A stretch of 64,000 nucleotides of DNA from an uncultured Alistipes sp. (GCA_910583985.1 CAJTYA010000014.1:19303-83302); one strand, 5' to 3'. Shown: positions 27,306-38,648, numbered from the stretch's first letter. Program-made: numbers and translations. Notes: generated from the letters alone by a model not told the origin.

Positions 27306-27942
27306 GAACGGAAGGAGTATGGAAAAAAATGGAAAGAATGGCCGCCGCGCCCAGCACGACGATCGCGCTGCCCGAAATGCGGTTCATCCAGAGCAGGTGG
27401 CGGGGCCGGAATTTCCCGCGCAGCAGCCCCACGCAGAACGTCAGCAGGAACCACCACGTCGAAGCCCCGGCGAGCACGCCCAGAATCACGACGAGCCCGT
27501 TGCCGATGCTGCCTTCGGCATGGTTGCCCAAAGCGGCGAACAACGCGACGAAAATCAGGATATAGGCCGGGTTGGTCAGTGTGATGAAAAAAATCGACAG
27601 ATAGTCGCTCCAGAGGTTCTGCCCCTTGCCCGCCCGGTTGCGGCGGATCTGCACGACCGGATTTTTCAGAAAGATCGTCACGCCGACGATCACGACCGAG
27701 ATACCGCCGAGCACCTTGATGACGGCCATGTTGTTCTCAATGAACGACATGACGAACGTCAGCGAGAAGAGGGCCACCGTGGCGAAAAGCGAATCGGCCG
27801 TCGCCGCACCCAGCCCCGACACGAAGCCCGAACGATGGCTCTTGCTCAGCGTGCGCTGGACGCACATCAGCCCCACCGGCCCCAGCGGAATGGAGGCGAC
27901 GAGTCCGATGACAATCCCCTTGAGAAAAACTTCGAGTCCCAT
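27286..27942 (-). CDS. LysE/RhtB-family amino-acid exporter
   Basis: A 218-residue membrane protein with about six hydrophobic segments. The family N-terminus is visible in GIVIGLVASIPLGPVGLMCVQRTLSKSHRSGFVSG-type sequence (residues 9-43), and TLTNPAYILIFVALFAALG is the second conserved block. LysE/RhtB proteins export lysine, arginine, threonine or homoserine; the substrate cannot be told here. The gene is first in the leftward run to cmk and ispH, overlapping cmk by 20 bases. It has a -7 box 57 bases upstream. Confidence 0.85.
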   Translation of the reverse strand: MGLEVFLKGIVIGLVASIPLGPVGLMCVQRTLSKSHRSGFVSGLGAATADSLFATVALFSLTFVMSFIENNMAVIKVLGGISVVIVGVTIFLKNPVVQIRRNRAGKGQNLWSDYLSIFFITLTNPAYILIFVALFAALGNHAEGSIGNGLVVILGVLAGASTWWFLLTFCVGLLRGKFRPRHLLWMNRISGSAIVVLGAAAILSIFFHTPSVHEMLPK

Positions 27943-27998
27943 AAAAACCGGTTTCGCGCAGATGAGGCAGGCCGTGGCCGTGCCGAAGAACTTCCGTG

Positions 27999-28006
27999 CA
28001 AAAGTA
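27999..28006 (-). promoter_or_regulatory. -7 box for the LysE-cmk-ispH operon
   Basis: CAAAAGTA reads TACTTTTG on the minus strand, an exact TAnnTTTG match 57 bases before the exporter ATG. It is back to back with the lnt promoter. Confidence 0.55.
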
Positions 28007-28018
28007 ATAAATATAATC

Positions 28019-28026
28019 TATCTTTG
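28019..28026 (+). promoter_or_regulatory. -7 box for lnt-folC
   Basis: TATCTTTG, exact consensus, 21 bases before the lnt ATG. This implies a very short leader. The surrounding 30 bases are AT-rich. Confidence 0.65.
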
Positions 28027-28047
28027 CATGGACCGAAAAATCGAAAA

Positions 28048-29631
28048 ATGGGAAAACGTATTCTCTGCTCTCTGGCGAGCGTCGTGCTGTTCGCCCTGCC
28101 GTGGCTGGGGGGAAGCGCGCTGACGCTGTTCGCGGCTTTCGTGCCGCTGCTGTGCATCGAGAGCGATCTGCGCGGAAAAACCGGACGCAAGGGACGCCCG
28201 CGACGGTTCTGGCCCTATCCGGTGCTCGTCTTCGCGTTGTGGTGGCTCGCCACGGTGTGGTGGGTGGGCTTCGCCGCCGTCATCGGAGTCGTGGCGGCGA
28301 CGCTCGTGGGCACGGTACTCATGGCCGGCGTTTTCCTCATCTATCACGCCGTCGCCCTGCGGGCTCCGCGCCCGTTGGCCTATACGGTGCTGGTCGCAGG
28401 CTGGCTCGCCTACGAGTGGCTCTATCTGAACGGCGAAATATCGTTCCCGTGGCTGGTGCTCGGCAACGGGTTCGCAAGGGACGTCTATCTGGTGCAGTGG
28501 TACGAATACACGGGTGCATTGGGCGGATCGCTCTGGGTACTGCTCGTCAACCTGCTCCTTTTCGAAGCATGGAAACGCCGGCGCGACGTCCGCGCGTGGA
28601 TCGCTCCGGGAGCGGCCTTCGCGCTGCCCGCCGCGCTGTCGCTGGCGATGTACGCCTCGTACCGTGAAGATCCCGCGCCGGGCAGCACGACCGTCACGAT
28701 CGTCCAGCCCAACGTCGATCCCTACAAGGCAAAATTCAGGCTCACCTCGGAACAGCGCAGCGAAATGCTCGTCGAATTGATGGAGCAGGCGCCCGACAGC
28801 GCCGACTTCATCGTAGCGCCCGAAACGGCCATCGACGAACGGTATATGGAACAGCACCTCGCGCATGCCCCTTCGGTGGACCGCATCCGTACGTTCGTGC
28901 GCGAGCGCAAGCCGGGAGCGACGGTCGTCGTGGGATCGCTCACCTACCGTCCCTACGAATCGGAAGAAACCGCCTCTCCCACGGCCCGCCAAAGCGGATC
29001 GCTCTGGTACGACATCTACAACAGCGCCCTGTCGCTCGACACGACGGACCGCATCGGCATCCATCACAAAGCCAAGCTGGTCATCGGCGTCGAAATGATC
29101 CCTTACTACCCGCTGGTCAAGAAACTGAAATTTCTGGTCACCGATCTGGGCGGCATATCCGGCCAGTTGGGCTACGGGGACGTACGGGAAGTGTTCACCT
29201 CGCCGGACGGCATCGCCGCGGGCCCCGCGATCTGTTACGAAGCGATTTACGGCGAATACTTCACCGAATTCGTCCGCAACGGGGCGCAGGTGATGTTCGT
29301 CATCTCGAACGACGGCTGGTGGCGCGACACGCCGGGACACCGCTATCTGTTCGCCTACTCGCGGCTGCGGGCCATCGAAACGCGGCGGAGCATCGCCCGG
29401 AGCGCCAACACCGGACAGTCGGGATTCATCGACCAGCGGGGCGACGTGCACGAAACGATGCGCTGGGCCGAACGCGGCATCCGCACCCGCACGCTGAAGC
29501 TCAACGACCGGACGACCTTTTACGTCCGTTACGGCGACGTGATCGGCCGCACGGCGGGTTACGTGTTCGTTCTTTCGCTGCTCTACTTCATGGCTTACCG
29601 GTTCCGGAAGAAAAGCCACCTCGTCGAATAA
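28048..29631 (+). CDS. lnt: Apolipoprotein N-acyltransferase
   Basis: A 527-residue integral membrane enzyme that adds the third acyl chain to lipoproteins. The first 205 residues are strongly hydrophobic (about seven membrane segments plus Trp-rich loops). The periplasmic nitrilase-like domain has the triad Glu259 (VAPETA), Lys341 (HHKAKLV) and Cys396 (AICYEAIYG). ATG 28048 is chosen because it follows the -7 box and begins the membrane domain. The longer open frame upstream is antisense to the exporter gene. folC follows after 25 bases. Confidence 0.93.
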   Translation: MGKRILCSLASVVLFALPWLGGSALTLFAAFVPLLCIESDLRGKTGRKGRPRRFWPYPVLVFALWWLATVWWVGFAAVIGVVAATLVGTVLMAGVFLIYHAVALRAPRPLAYTVLVAGWLAYEWLYLNGEISFPWLVLGNGFARDVYLVQWYEYTGALGGSLWVLLVNLLLFEAWKRRRDVRAWIAPGAAFALPAALSLAMYASYREDPAPGSTTVTIVQPNVDPYKAKFRLTSEQRSEMLVELMEQAPDSADFIVAPETAIDERYMEQHLAHAPSVDRIRTFVRERKPGATVVVGSLTYRPYESEETASPTARQSGSLWYDIYNSALSLDTTDRIGIHHKAKLVIGVEMIPYYPLVKKLKFLVTDLGGISGQLGYGDVREVFTSPDGIAAGPAICYEAIYGEYFTEFVRNGAQVMFVISNDGWWRDTPGHRYLFAYSRLRAIETRRSIARSANTGQSGFIDQRGDVHETMRWAERGIRTRTLKLNDRTTFYVRYGDVIGRTAGYVFVLSLLYFMAYRFRKKSHLVE

Positions 29632-29656
29632 CTTTCAATTTTCTAACATCGCGGTC

Positions 29657-30946
29657 ATGACCTACGACCAAACGCTCGATTTTCTGTATCATTCCCTGCC
29701 CGTGTTCCAACACGTGGGAGGAGGGGCCTACAAGGCCGGGCCGGAAAACATTCTCGCCCTCGAAGAGGCGCTGGGCCAGCCCCACCGGAAGTTTTGCAGC
29801 ATCCACATCGCGGGCACCAACGGCAAAGGCTCCGTCTCGCACATGATCGCCTCGGTGCTTTCGGCCGCGGGATACCGGACGGGGCTCTTCACCTCGCCCC
29901 ACCTGAAGGATTTCCGCGAGCGGATACGCATCGACGGAGAAACGATTTCCGAAGAAGAGGTCGTGCGTTTCGTCGAAGAGAACCGCGAGGCGATCGACCG
30001 CATCGGGCCGTCGTTCTTCGAAGCGACGAGCGCCATGGCTTTCGACCACTTCGCCCGGCACGGCGTGGACGTGGCCGTCGTCGAGGTGGGCATGGGCGGC
30101 CGGCTCGACTCGACCAACATCGTCCGGCCGCTGTTGAGCGTCATCACCAACATCGGTTTCGACCACATGCAGTTCTTGGGCGACACGCTCGAAAAGATCG
30201 CGGAGGAAAAGGCGGGCATCGTCAAGGAAGGCACGCCGGTCGTGATCGGCGAGAGCCGCATCGAGACAAAACTTGTGTTCGTCGCCCGTGCCAAAGAACG
30301 GCAGGCGCCCATTCTGTTCGCCGACCAGACATACCGGGTGATCGAACAGGTCCCGCTGCCCGACAGCCAGCGCTTCGAGATCGAAAACCGGCTCGACGGC
30401 TCGCACTTCACGCTCGAATGCGACCTGCAGGGCATCTACCAGCGTAAAAACATCCTGACCGCTCTCACGGCGCTCGACGTGCTCAACGGGTCGGGCCGGC
30501 TCGCGCTGTCGCCCGACCGTGTGCGAGAGGGCATGGCGTCGGTCGTCCGCACGACGGGACTCCGCGGACGCTGGCAACGGATAGGCGAGTCTCCGCTGAT
30601 CGTCTGCGACACGGGACACAACGAGGACGGAATCGCCGAAGTGACCGCCCAGATCGCCCGGCAGCGATACGAACGGCTCTTCATGGTCATCGGCTTCGTC
30701 GCCGACAAGGCGCTGGAATGGGTGCTGCCGCTGCTTCCCCGCGAGGCGTATTATATCTTCACGAAAGCGGCCATTCCGCGTGCGCTGGACGAAAACGAAC
30801 TCGCCCGCCGCGCCGCGGCCTACGGACTCGAAGGCGAGTGCCGGCCGAGCGTCGCCGAAGCGTTGGAGCGCGCCCGAAGCATGGCTTCCGCCGGAGACAT
30901 GATCTTCGTGGGCGGCAGCACGTTCGTCGTGGCCGAGGCGATCTGA
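29657..30946 (+). CDS. folC: Folylpolyglutamate/dihydrofolate synthase
   Basis: A 429-residue Mur-ligase-type enzyme that adds glutamate to folates, and in many bacteria to dihydropteroate. It has P-loop GTNGKGS (53-59), GLFTSPHLKDFRERIRIDGE, VVEVGMGGRLDSTNIV, ITNIGFDHMQFLG and CDTGHNEDGI before the C-terminal domain. It lies 25 bases after lnt in the same direction and is probably cotranscribed. A 1 kb gene-free spacer follows. Confidence 0.94.
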   Translation: MTYDQTLDFLYHSLPVFQHVGGGAYKAGPENILALEEALGQPHRKFCSIHIAGTNGKGSVSHMIASVLSAAGYRTGLFTSPHLKDFRERIRIDGETISEEEVVRFVEENREAIDRIGPSFFEATSAMAFDHFARHGVDVAVVEVGMGGRLDSTNIVRPLLSVITNIGFDHMQFLGDTLEKIAEEKAGIVKEGTPVVIGESRIETKLVFVARAKERQAPILFADQTYRVIEQVPLPDSQRFEIENRLDGSHFTLECDLQGIYQRKNILTALTALDVLNGSGRLALSPDRVREGMASVVRTTGLRGRWQRIGESPLIVCDTGHNEDGIAEVTAQIARQRYERLFMVIGFVADKALEWVLPLLPREAYYIFTKAAIPRALDENELARRAAAYGLEGECRPSVAEALERARSMASAGDMIFVGGSTFVVAEAI

Positions 30947-31969
30947 GGCGACGGGACTGTCTGCCGGAGAACGGTGCGCAGGACGGTTATCCTCCGAAGA
31001 ACCGGATGTTCGTCCGACTCCGGACGAACGGGTACGGACGCCTCCCGCGAACGCGCATTCCGCTCCCGGCCGCACGGGAAAAGAATTGCGGACCCGGACG
31101 ATGATCCGCCAATCGGTCCGTCGTGCTTTCTTCCGCGCCGTCACGGACAGACGCCTTTCTCCGATTCGCCGGCCGCGCATAATCTGCAAACCGTCTTTTC
31201 GGCTACTTCATTGGGCCCTTTTACGGGAGGTTTCCGCCCCCCGGCCGAAAACCGGACTTTCCAACATCCGAGACCTTCGCCTCTATTTCGGGACAAGCGC
31301 ACCTCGAACGCCGTCGGCACGGACCGACCTTCGAAACGCCCATCGCCGTCCGCCGCAGCGACTCGCAAAGTGCCCCCTCACGGTTCCCGATGCAAGCGTT
31401 TGCTAAATACCGTACCTTACGGACTCGCATCCGAGACACAATACTCTGAAAAAACAACCCGTTTCCGACAAGGCATTCCAAAAGGTCCGCTCGTTTCGGG
31501 AAAGGAAACACGCAACCGTCGAATCTATGAAATTCGTTTCCGTCCCTCCTTGTCCAGCCTCCTCAAGGCCGTCTTCGAAAGTTACGGATGTATCGCCGCA
31601 GCCACCGATAAAGCTCCCGATTTCCGACGGTTTTCGCCCGGCCGACGATCATTCCCTCCGGGAGCGCCGTTTCGTTTCCGAATGCGACGATCTCCGGGCA
31701 GACCGGCCCGACAGAACGGCCTCTCCCCTTTCACCGGACCGGCTGCCCATCGCCCGGCCCCGCCTCCGCCGCATCGGGCCGAACGGAACCCGGCATCCGG
31801 GACCGACAAAATCCGGGAATCGTCGTCTCCCCGGAAAATTCATTTTCCGAAAAAGCCGTGCATACCCTACCCGCCGCGGGGTTCCGCATATAAGTAAGAA
31901 AGAGGGTGTCCGACGACAATCGGACACCCTCTTTTCCGTTCCGGCCGCAAACCGGAATCGTTTCCGTAT
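30947..31969. other. Gene-free spacer of about 1 kb between folC and sdhB
   Basis: 1023 bases between convergent genes, the longest gene-free stretch here. Several long open frames exist on both strands, but their products are rich in Arg, Pro and Ser and show no domain. The right end holds the sdhB terminator hairpin (31902-31931). Nothing else could be recognised. Confidence 0.5.
31902..31931 (-). terminator. Bidirectional hairpin terminator after sdhB
   Basis: GAGGGTGTCCGA (31902-31913) pairs with TCGGACACCCTC (31920-31931), a 12-bp perfect stem with a 6-base loop. It lies 39 bases past the sdhB stop. T-rich sequence follows on both strands. Confidence 0.85.
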
Positions 31970-32713
31970 TTAGTCTTTCAACTTGGCGGACAGGAATTCG
32001 CGGTTCATGCGGGCGATGTGGGCGATCGAAATGCCTTTGGGGCATTCGGCTTCGCAGGCGCCCGTGTTGGTGCAGGCTCCGAAACCGAGCTCGTCCATCT
32101 TGGCCACCATCGCCTTGGCGCGACGGGCGGCTTCCACACGACCTTGCGGCAGCTTGGCCAGCGACGACACGCGGGCCGAAACGAACAGCATGGCCGAACC
32201 GTTCTTGCACGTCGCCACGCAGGCGCCACAGCCGATGCAGGCCGCAGCGTCCATGCTTTCGTCAGCATCGGGCTTGGGAATCGGAATCGAATTGGCATCG
32301 GGCACGCCGCCGGTGTTGACGGAGACGAAACCTCCGGCCTGAAGAATCTTGTCGAAGGCGCTGCGGTCTACGGCGAGGTCCTTGATGACGGGGAACGCAC
32401 GCGAACGCCACGGTTCGATCGTGATCGTGTCGCCGTCCTTGAACTTGCGCATGTGGAGCTGGCAGGTGGTGATGTCTTCGTCGGGTCCGTGGGCATGGCC
32501 GTTGATGTGCAGCGAGCACATGCCGCAGATGCCTTCCCGGCAGTCGTGGTCGAACACGACGGGCTCCTCGCCGTTGTGGATCAACTTGTTGTTGAGGATG
32601 TCCAACATTTCGAGGAACGAGGTGTCGGGAGAGATGTTTTCCACCGTGTAGTTCACGAATCCTCCTTTGGACTGGGCGTTTTTCTGACGCCATATTTTCA
32701 ATTTCAAATTCAT
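31970..32713 (-). CDS. sdhB: Succinate dehydrogenase/fumarate reductase iron-sulfur subunit
   Basis: A 247-residue electron-transfer subunit. The 2Fe-2S ligands are Cys58, Cys63, Cys66 (CREGICGMC) and Cys84. CIGCGACVATC carries the 4Fe-4S ligands, and CTNTGACEAECPKGI the 3Fe-4S set plus the last 4Fe-4S cysteine. It passes electrons between the flavin subunit and the haem membrane anchor. It is the last gene of the sdhC-A-B operon, 53 bases after sdhA, and a strong hairpin terminator follows. Confidence 0.95.
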   Translation of the reverse strand: MNLKLKIWRQKNAQSKGGFVNYTVENISPDTSFLEMLDILNNKLIHNGEEPVVFDHDCREGICGMCSLHINGHAHGPDEDITTCQLHMRKFKDGDTITIEPWRSRAFPVIKDLAVDRSAFDKILQAGGFVSVNTGGVPDANSIPIPKPDADESMDAAACIGCGACVATCKNGSAMLFVSARVSSLAKLPQGRVEAARRAKAMVAKMDELGFGACTNTGACEAECPKGISIAHIARMNREFLSAKLKD

Positions 32714-32766
32714 CGTCTTTCTTGTTTAAGCTGTTAACTCTATCGGTTCATCGTGCGCAACGGACG

Positions 32767-34710
<1,944 letters not shown>

Positions 34711-34761
34711 ATCCGTATTTGTTTTTATTTTCAGTCCGTAAAACAGATGACCGCCCGCCTT

Positions 34762-35460
34762 TTAGCAGCAGGCCGCGCCGCACAGGCCGAGGCTGCGCAC
34801 GTAGAACGTCACCACGACGAGGGCGAAACCGAGGAAAATGACCGTAGCGACGATGTTGGAGATACATCTGAGGCGTTTGAGCCAGATCTGGTTGTCCCAG
34901 CCCAGCGTCTGGAAGGCGCTCCAGAAGCCGTGCGTGAGGTGGAACCACAGCGCGGCGAACCACACCAAATAGATCAGGCAGTAAACCGGGCTGGAGAACA
35001 GGTCGGCGATGTAGGCCGCTCCGTCGGCGGGAGCGAACGGGCCGAGGTTGTGGTTGCCGATGATTTCGGCGAACTGCATGTTGTACCAGAAATTGTAGAA
35101 GTGGAGCACGAGACCCAGCACGACGATCAGACCCAGCACGAACATGTTCTGCGAAGCCCACTCCACGCCCTGCGGCTTGGCTTCGACGGCATAGCGCTGT
35201 TCGCCGCGCGAGCTGCGGTTGTGCAGCGTGAGGATCGTGGCGTAGACGATATGCACGACCACGCCGGCGGCCAGCACCAGCGTACCGGCGAGCGCGTACC
35301 AGTTCGCTCCCAGAAATCCGCAGATCGCATTGTAGGCCTCCGTAGAGAATACGGCCGCAATGTTCATCGACATGTGGAACAACAGGAACAGGACGAGGAA
35401 AAGACCCGATACGCTCATAATCAGTTTCCTCCCGATCGTAGATGTAAACAGATTGCCCAT
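34762..35460 (-). CDS. sdhC: Di-haem cytochrome b subunit of succinate dehydrogenase/fumarate reductase
   Basis: A 232-residue membrane anchor with five hydrophobic helices (about 13-34, 55-79, 104-125, 157-180 and 199-221). Histidines placed to bind two b haems are His29, His70, His120, His174 and His177, as in the Wolinella FrdC class. It oxidises or reduces menaquinone. It is first in the operon and lies 51 bases before sdhA. The C-terminus is unusually Cys-rich (LCGAACC). A -7 box and an inverted repeat lie upstream at 35540-35572. Confidence 0.92.
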   Translation of the reverse strand: MGNLFTSTIGRKLIMSVSGLFLVLFLLFHMSMNIAAVFSTEAYNAICGFLGANWYALAGTLVLAAGVVVHIVYATILTLHNRSSRGEQRYAVEAKPQGVEWASQNMFVLGLIVVLGLVLHFYNFWYNMQFAEIIGNHNLGPFAPADGAAYIADLFSSPVYCLIYLVWFAALWFHLTHGFWSAFQTLGWDNQIWLKRLRCISNIVATVIFLGFALVVVTFYVRSLGLCGAACC

Positions 35461-35539
35461 AAGTGAAATTAGTTTGGATATTTTTATTGTTTTGAATTTG
35501 GTACTTTCCGGTGTACGGATGCCGTAAAAAACGGAATCA

Positions 35540-35572
35540 CAAAGTTATTCGATTGTTTTATAAATAACAATC
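35540..35572 (-). promoter_or_regulatory. sdhCAB promoter with an overlapping dyad
   Basis: CAAAGTTA (35540-35547) reads TAACTTTG on the minus strand, an exact -7 box. Next to it GATTGTT (35551-35557) and AACAATC (35566-35572) form a perfect 7-bp dyad around TTATAAAT, covering the region where the -33 element would be. The layout suggests a binding site for a regulator of the fumarate reductase operon. Confidence 0.55.
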
Positions 35573-35653
35573 TTTTGTCGCGGAAACTTGCCCGATTTTT
35601 CGGTTTTCGGGAAAAAACGTACTTTCGTTTCCGTATCGGAAAACACGGAAAAG

Positions 35654-36220
35654 ATGGAATCGAAAACGAGTCTCCGCGCCGCCGTCCGCAGCGAATCGGC
35701 CCGGAGAGACGCCCGCTCGCTGGCGGAAATGTCGGAACGCATCGCGGCGGCCGTCGAAGGGATGGACGAGTTCGTGCGCGCGAGAGACGTGGCGCTCTAC
35801 TGGTCGCTGCCCGACGAGGTGCGGACGCACGCCTTGGCCGAGCGCTGGTACGGGCGCAAGCGCATCTGGCTGCCGGTGATGCGGGGCGAAGAGCTCTCGC
35901 TGCGGCGGTTCACGGGCCGCGACGGGCTCCGGGAAGCCCGGTTCGGCATTCTGGAACCCTCCTCCGGCGAGGAGATCCGCATCGAGGCGGTCGACCTGAT
36001 CGTCGTGCCGGGCATGGGATTCGACCCGCGGGGCAACCGGCTGGGCCGGGGCAAAGGATTCTACGACCGGCTGCTCGCGAGCGAAGGACCGCTGAAGGTG
36101 GGCGTCTGCTTCGACTTCCAGCTTTTCGAACGCATCCCCGTCGAGCCCCACGACCAGCCGGTGGACCGCGTCGTCTGCCCGACGGCGGACGGGGCGGTCG
36201 TTTTCGGCGAAAACCGCTGA
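35654..36220 (+). CDS. fthC: 5-formyltetrahydrofolate cyclo-ligase
   Basis: A 188-residue enzyme that returns 5-formyl-THF to 5,10-methenyl-THF using ATP. The signature is VVPGMGFDPRGNRLGRGKGF (117-136), continuing YDR, with LYWSLPDEVRTHAL earlier and the late FDFQLFERIPVEPHD segment. ATG 35654 is chosen over an upstream in-frame TTG because it fits the family N-terminus and leaves room for a promoter. It is divergent from sdhC. Confidence 0.92.
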   Translation: MESKTSLRAAVRSESARRDARSLAEMSERIAAAVEGMDEFVRARDVALYWSLPDEVRTHALAERWYGRKRIWLPVMRGEELSLRRFTGRDGLREARFGILEPSSGEEIRIEAVDLIVVPGMGFDPRGNRLGRGKGFYDRLLASEGPLKVGVCFDFQLFERIPVEPHDQPVDRVVCPTADGAVVFGENR

Positions 36221-36324
36221 CCTCCCCTGCACGGTCGTGCGGCAGCGGCTTTCGACCCGGCGGGAAACGGCCTTCCGAGCGCCGAAAGTTTCGGTACATC
36301 AGGGCCGCATTCGTCGAAAAACGC

Positions 36325-36332
36325 TATCTTTG
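36325..36332 (+). promoter_or_regulatory. -7 box before the small membrane protein/S41 protease genes
   Basis: TATCTTTG, exact consensus, 82 bases before the ATG at 36415. Confidence 0.55.
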
Positions 36333-36414
36333 CCGCACGGAGAGCCGGCCTTGTCCGTTTTCGGAAACGGAGCGGTTCCGACCGATCGCGAAACCTGCAC
36401 ATTCTCGAAATTCT

Positions 36415-36882
36415 ATGGATACGAAAACCTATCTGCGCCGCTCGGCGAAATACCTGCTCTGGTTGATTTTCCTTTTCGCGTTGATTTTCGCGCTGATGCT
36501 TTCGACGGGCACCTCGCGCGTGGGGGCGGACCGCATGTTCGACGAGCTGTTCGGCTCGGTCCGGGGCGCCGTGATGGGTGCGGTCGTCCTTCTTCTGGCC
36601 GCCCTGTACCCCAAGTTCGGATTCACCCGCCGCTCCGTGCGGGGCGATCTGGAGAGGGACCGCGAGCGGGTTCTCCATGTCTTCGCTTCGGGCGGCTATT
36701 CGCTCGTCTCGGAGGAAGGCGGCACACTCGTGTTCCGGGTCGCTTCGCCCGTGCGGAGGCTGTTGATGCAGGGCGAAGACCGGATCGTGGTGAGCGGAGA
36801 GCCCGGCCGGATCGTGCTGGACGGCATCCGCAAGGAGGTGGTCAAGGCGGAATTCCGCCTCAAGTCGTTTCTGGAACAGTAA
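36415..36882 (+). CDS. Small two-helix membrane protein of unknown function
   Basis: A 155-residue protein not assigned to a named family. It has a basic N-terminus, two membrane helices (about 13-31 and 49-65) and a soluble C-terminal half with basic and acidic residues (LERDRERVLHVFASGGYSLV, then short beta-type segments GTLVFRVASP and DRIVVSGEPGRIVLDG). ATG 36415 follows a -7 box, which supports this start over the long open frame from 35575. The S41 protease gene starts 60 bases later in the same direction. Confidence 0.65.
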   Translation: MDTKTYLRRSAKYLLWLIFLFALIFALMLSTGTSRVGADRMFDELFGSVRGAVMGAVVLLLAALYPKFGFTRRSVRGDLERDRERVLHVFASGGYSLVSEEGGTLVFRVASPVRRLLMQGEDRIVVSGEPGRIVLDGIRKEVVKAEFRLKSFLEQ

Positions 36883-36942
36883 CACGGACGGTTCGGCACA
36901 CGGGACCCGTTTCCCTCGGCCGGGCCGGCAACGAAGACGACG

Positions 36943-38622
36943 ATGGCAGGCAAACCGAAAAAAACCGGACATTTTCTGACGGCCGTACTGGCGGCCGCGC
37001 TCGGCGTATTGGGCACGACGGCGGCGCGTCCGGACTTTCCGCTGGGACGCGATCTGCGGATTCTGTTCAACCTGTTCCGCGACATAAGCCTGTGCTATGT
37101 CGATTCGGTCGATACGGAACGGCTGCTTCTGGCGGCCGCCGACGGCATGTGCGCAGAACTCGACCCCTACACGGAACTGATCCCCGAAAAGGAAATGGAC
37201 GAGTTCGAAACCCGGACCACGGGACAATACGGCGGCATCGGAGCGATGATCCGCGCCAGAGGCGACTATGCCGCCATCGCCCGACCCTACGAGGGTTTCG
37301 CCGCCGACCGGGCCGGATTGGTGCCCGGCGACAGGCTGCTGGCCGTGGACGGCGAGGACCTGCGGGGACTGGACATCGCCGAAGTGAGCGAACGGCTCAA
37401 GGGGGCGCCCGGTACCGCCGTGCGGCTCCGGGTGGAAAAAACGCTGACCGGCGAGCGAGAAGAGATCGTGCTCGAAAGGGAACGCGTGACGATTTCCGGC
37501 ATCCCCTACTACGGCATCGTGGCCGAAGGCGTGGGTTACATCGTCCACGACGACTTTTCGGAAGGCTGCGGCGAGGATTTCCGCCGGGCTTTCGCCGAAC
37601 TGAAAAAACAGGGCATCGGCTCGTTGATCATCGACCTGAGGGGCAACGGCGGCGGCATTCTGCAAGAGGCCGTGCACATTCTTTCGACGTTCGTGCCACA
37701 GGGCACGGAGGTCGTCTCGATGCGCGGACGCATCCCCGGCAGCGACGCGACGTTCCGCACCCGGAACGCCCCGCTCGACACGGAGATTCCGGTCGCCGTG
37801 CTTATCGACGGCGCATCGGCCTCGGCCGCCGAAATCGTCGCGGGCGCCCTGCAGGACCTCGACCGTGCCGTGCTGGTCGGCCGGCGGACCTTCGGCAAGG
37901 GACTCGTGCAGTCGACCCGGCCGCTGGGCTACAACGCCTGCCTGAAAGTCACCACGGCCAAATATTTCATTCCCAGCGGACGCTGCATCCAAGCCCTCGA
38001 CTATACCCGCAGAGACGAAAACGGCGACGTGACCCCGGTACCCGACTCGCTCGTGCGCGAATACGCCACGGCGGCGGGGCGGAAAGTGTACGACGGAGGC
38101 GGCATCGCACCCGACGTCCCGACCCGAACGCCTCCCGTGAGCGCGTTCGCGGTGCGCCTCTATGCCGGCGGACACATCGAAGATTTCGCCGACGATTTCT
38201 ACCGCCGGCACCGCGAAGGCATCGACCCCGACGGATTCTCTCTCAGCGGCGAGGAATACGACCGTTTTGTACGGTTTATGCAGGAGAGGGACACGACGGG
38301 AGAGCCGGAAACCCTCGCGGCACTCGAAACGCTCCGCGACGGAGCCGAGCAGGAAGAATGCCTCGAAAGGATCGCCCCGCAGATCGAAGCCATCGAAAAG
38401 GCGTTGCGGGAGGGCCGGCAAACCGACCTGCGACGCTGTGAAAAAGAGATTCGGGCCCTGCTCGAAGACGAAATCGTCCTGCGCTACCGTTACTATGCCG
38501 GCATGTTGCGTCACGCCGCATTGCGGGACGAGGAGGTGGCGACCGCGGCGGAGGTGCTCCGCGACGGGGCGCGCTACCGTGAGATCGTGACCCGGCAGGA
38601 CACGCCGCGGCAACGACCCTGA
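36943..38622 (+). CDS. S41-family C-terminal processing peptidase with PDZ domain
   Basis: A 559-residue protease of the Ctp/Prc group. An N-terminal membrane or signal segment (about 9-28) is followed by an N-terminal helical part, a PDZ domain (about 85-170: GQYGGIGAMI, GLVPGDRLLAVDGEDL) and the S41 core. The Ser-Lys dyad is Ser294 (DGASASAAE) and Lys319 (FGKGLVQ), 25 residues apart as in other members. DLRGNGGGIL (231-240) is conserved. A C-terminal helical region of about 150 residues, rich in Glu and Arg, follows. Such enzymes trim proteins in the periplasm; targets are unknown. Confidence 0.93.
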   Translation: MAGKPKKTGHFLTAVLAAALGVLGTTAARPDFPLGRDLRILFNLFRDISLCYVDSVDTERLLLAAADGMCAELDPYTELIPEKEMDEFETRTTGQYGGIGAMIRARGDYAAIARPYEGFAADRAGLVPGDRLLAVDGEDLRGLDIAEVSERLKGAPGTAVRLRVEKTLTGEREEIVLERERVTISGIPYYGIVAEGVGYIVHDDFSEGCGEDFRRAFAELKKQGIGSLIIDLRGNGGGILQEAVHILSTFVPQGTEVVSMRGRIPGSDATFRTRNAPLDTEIPVAVLIDGASASAAEIVAGALQDLDRAVLVGRRTFGKGLVQSTRPLGYNACLKVTTAKYFIPSGRCIQALDYTRRDENGDVTPVPDSLVREYATAAGRKVYDGGGIAPDVPTRTPPVSAFAVRLYAGGHIEDFADDFYRRHREGIDPDGFSLSGEEYDRFVRFMQERDTTGEPETLAALETLRDGAEQEECLERIAPQIEAIEKALREGRQTDLRRCEKEIRALLEDEIVLRYRYYAGMLRHAALRDEEVATAAEVLRDGARYREIVTRQDTPRQRP

Positions 38623-38648
38623 AACGAATCAACAAACGACGAACGGGC

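Noticed and set aside
30974..31897. 307-codon frame in the 1 kb spacer
   Set aside because: The product is Arg/Pro/Ser-rich without any motif; similar frames occur in all GC-rich spacers here. No promoter box or ribosome site precedes it.
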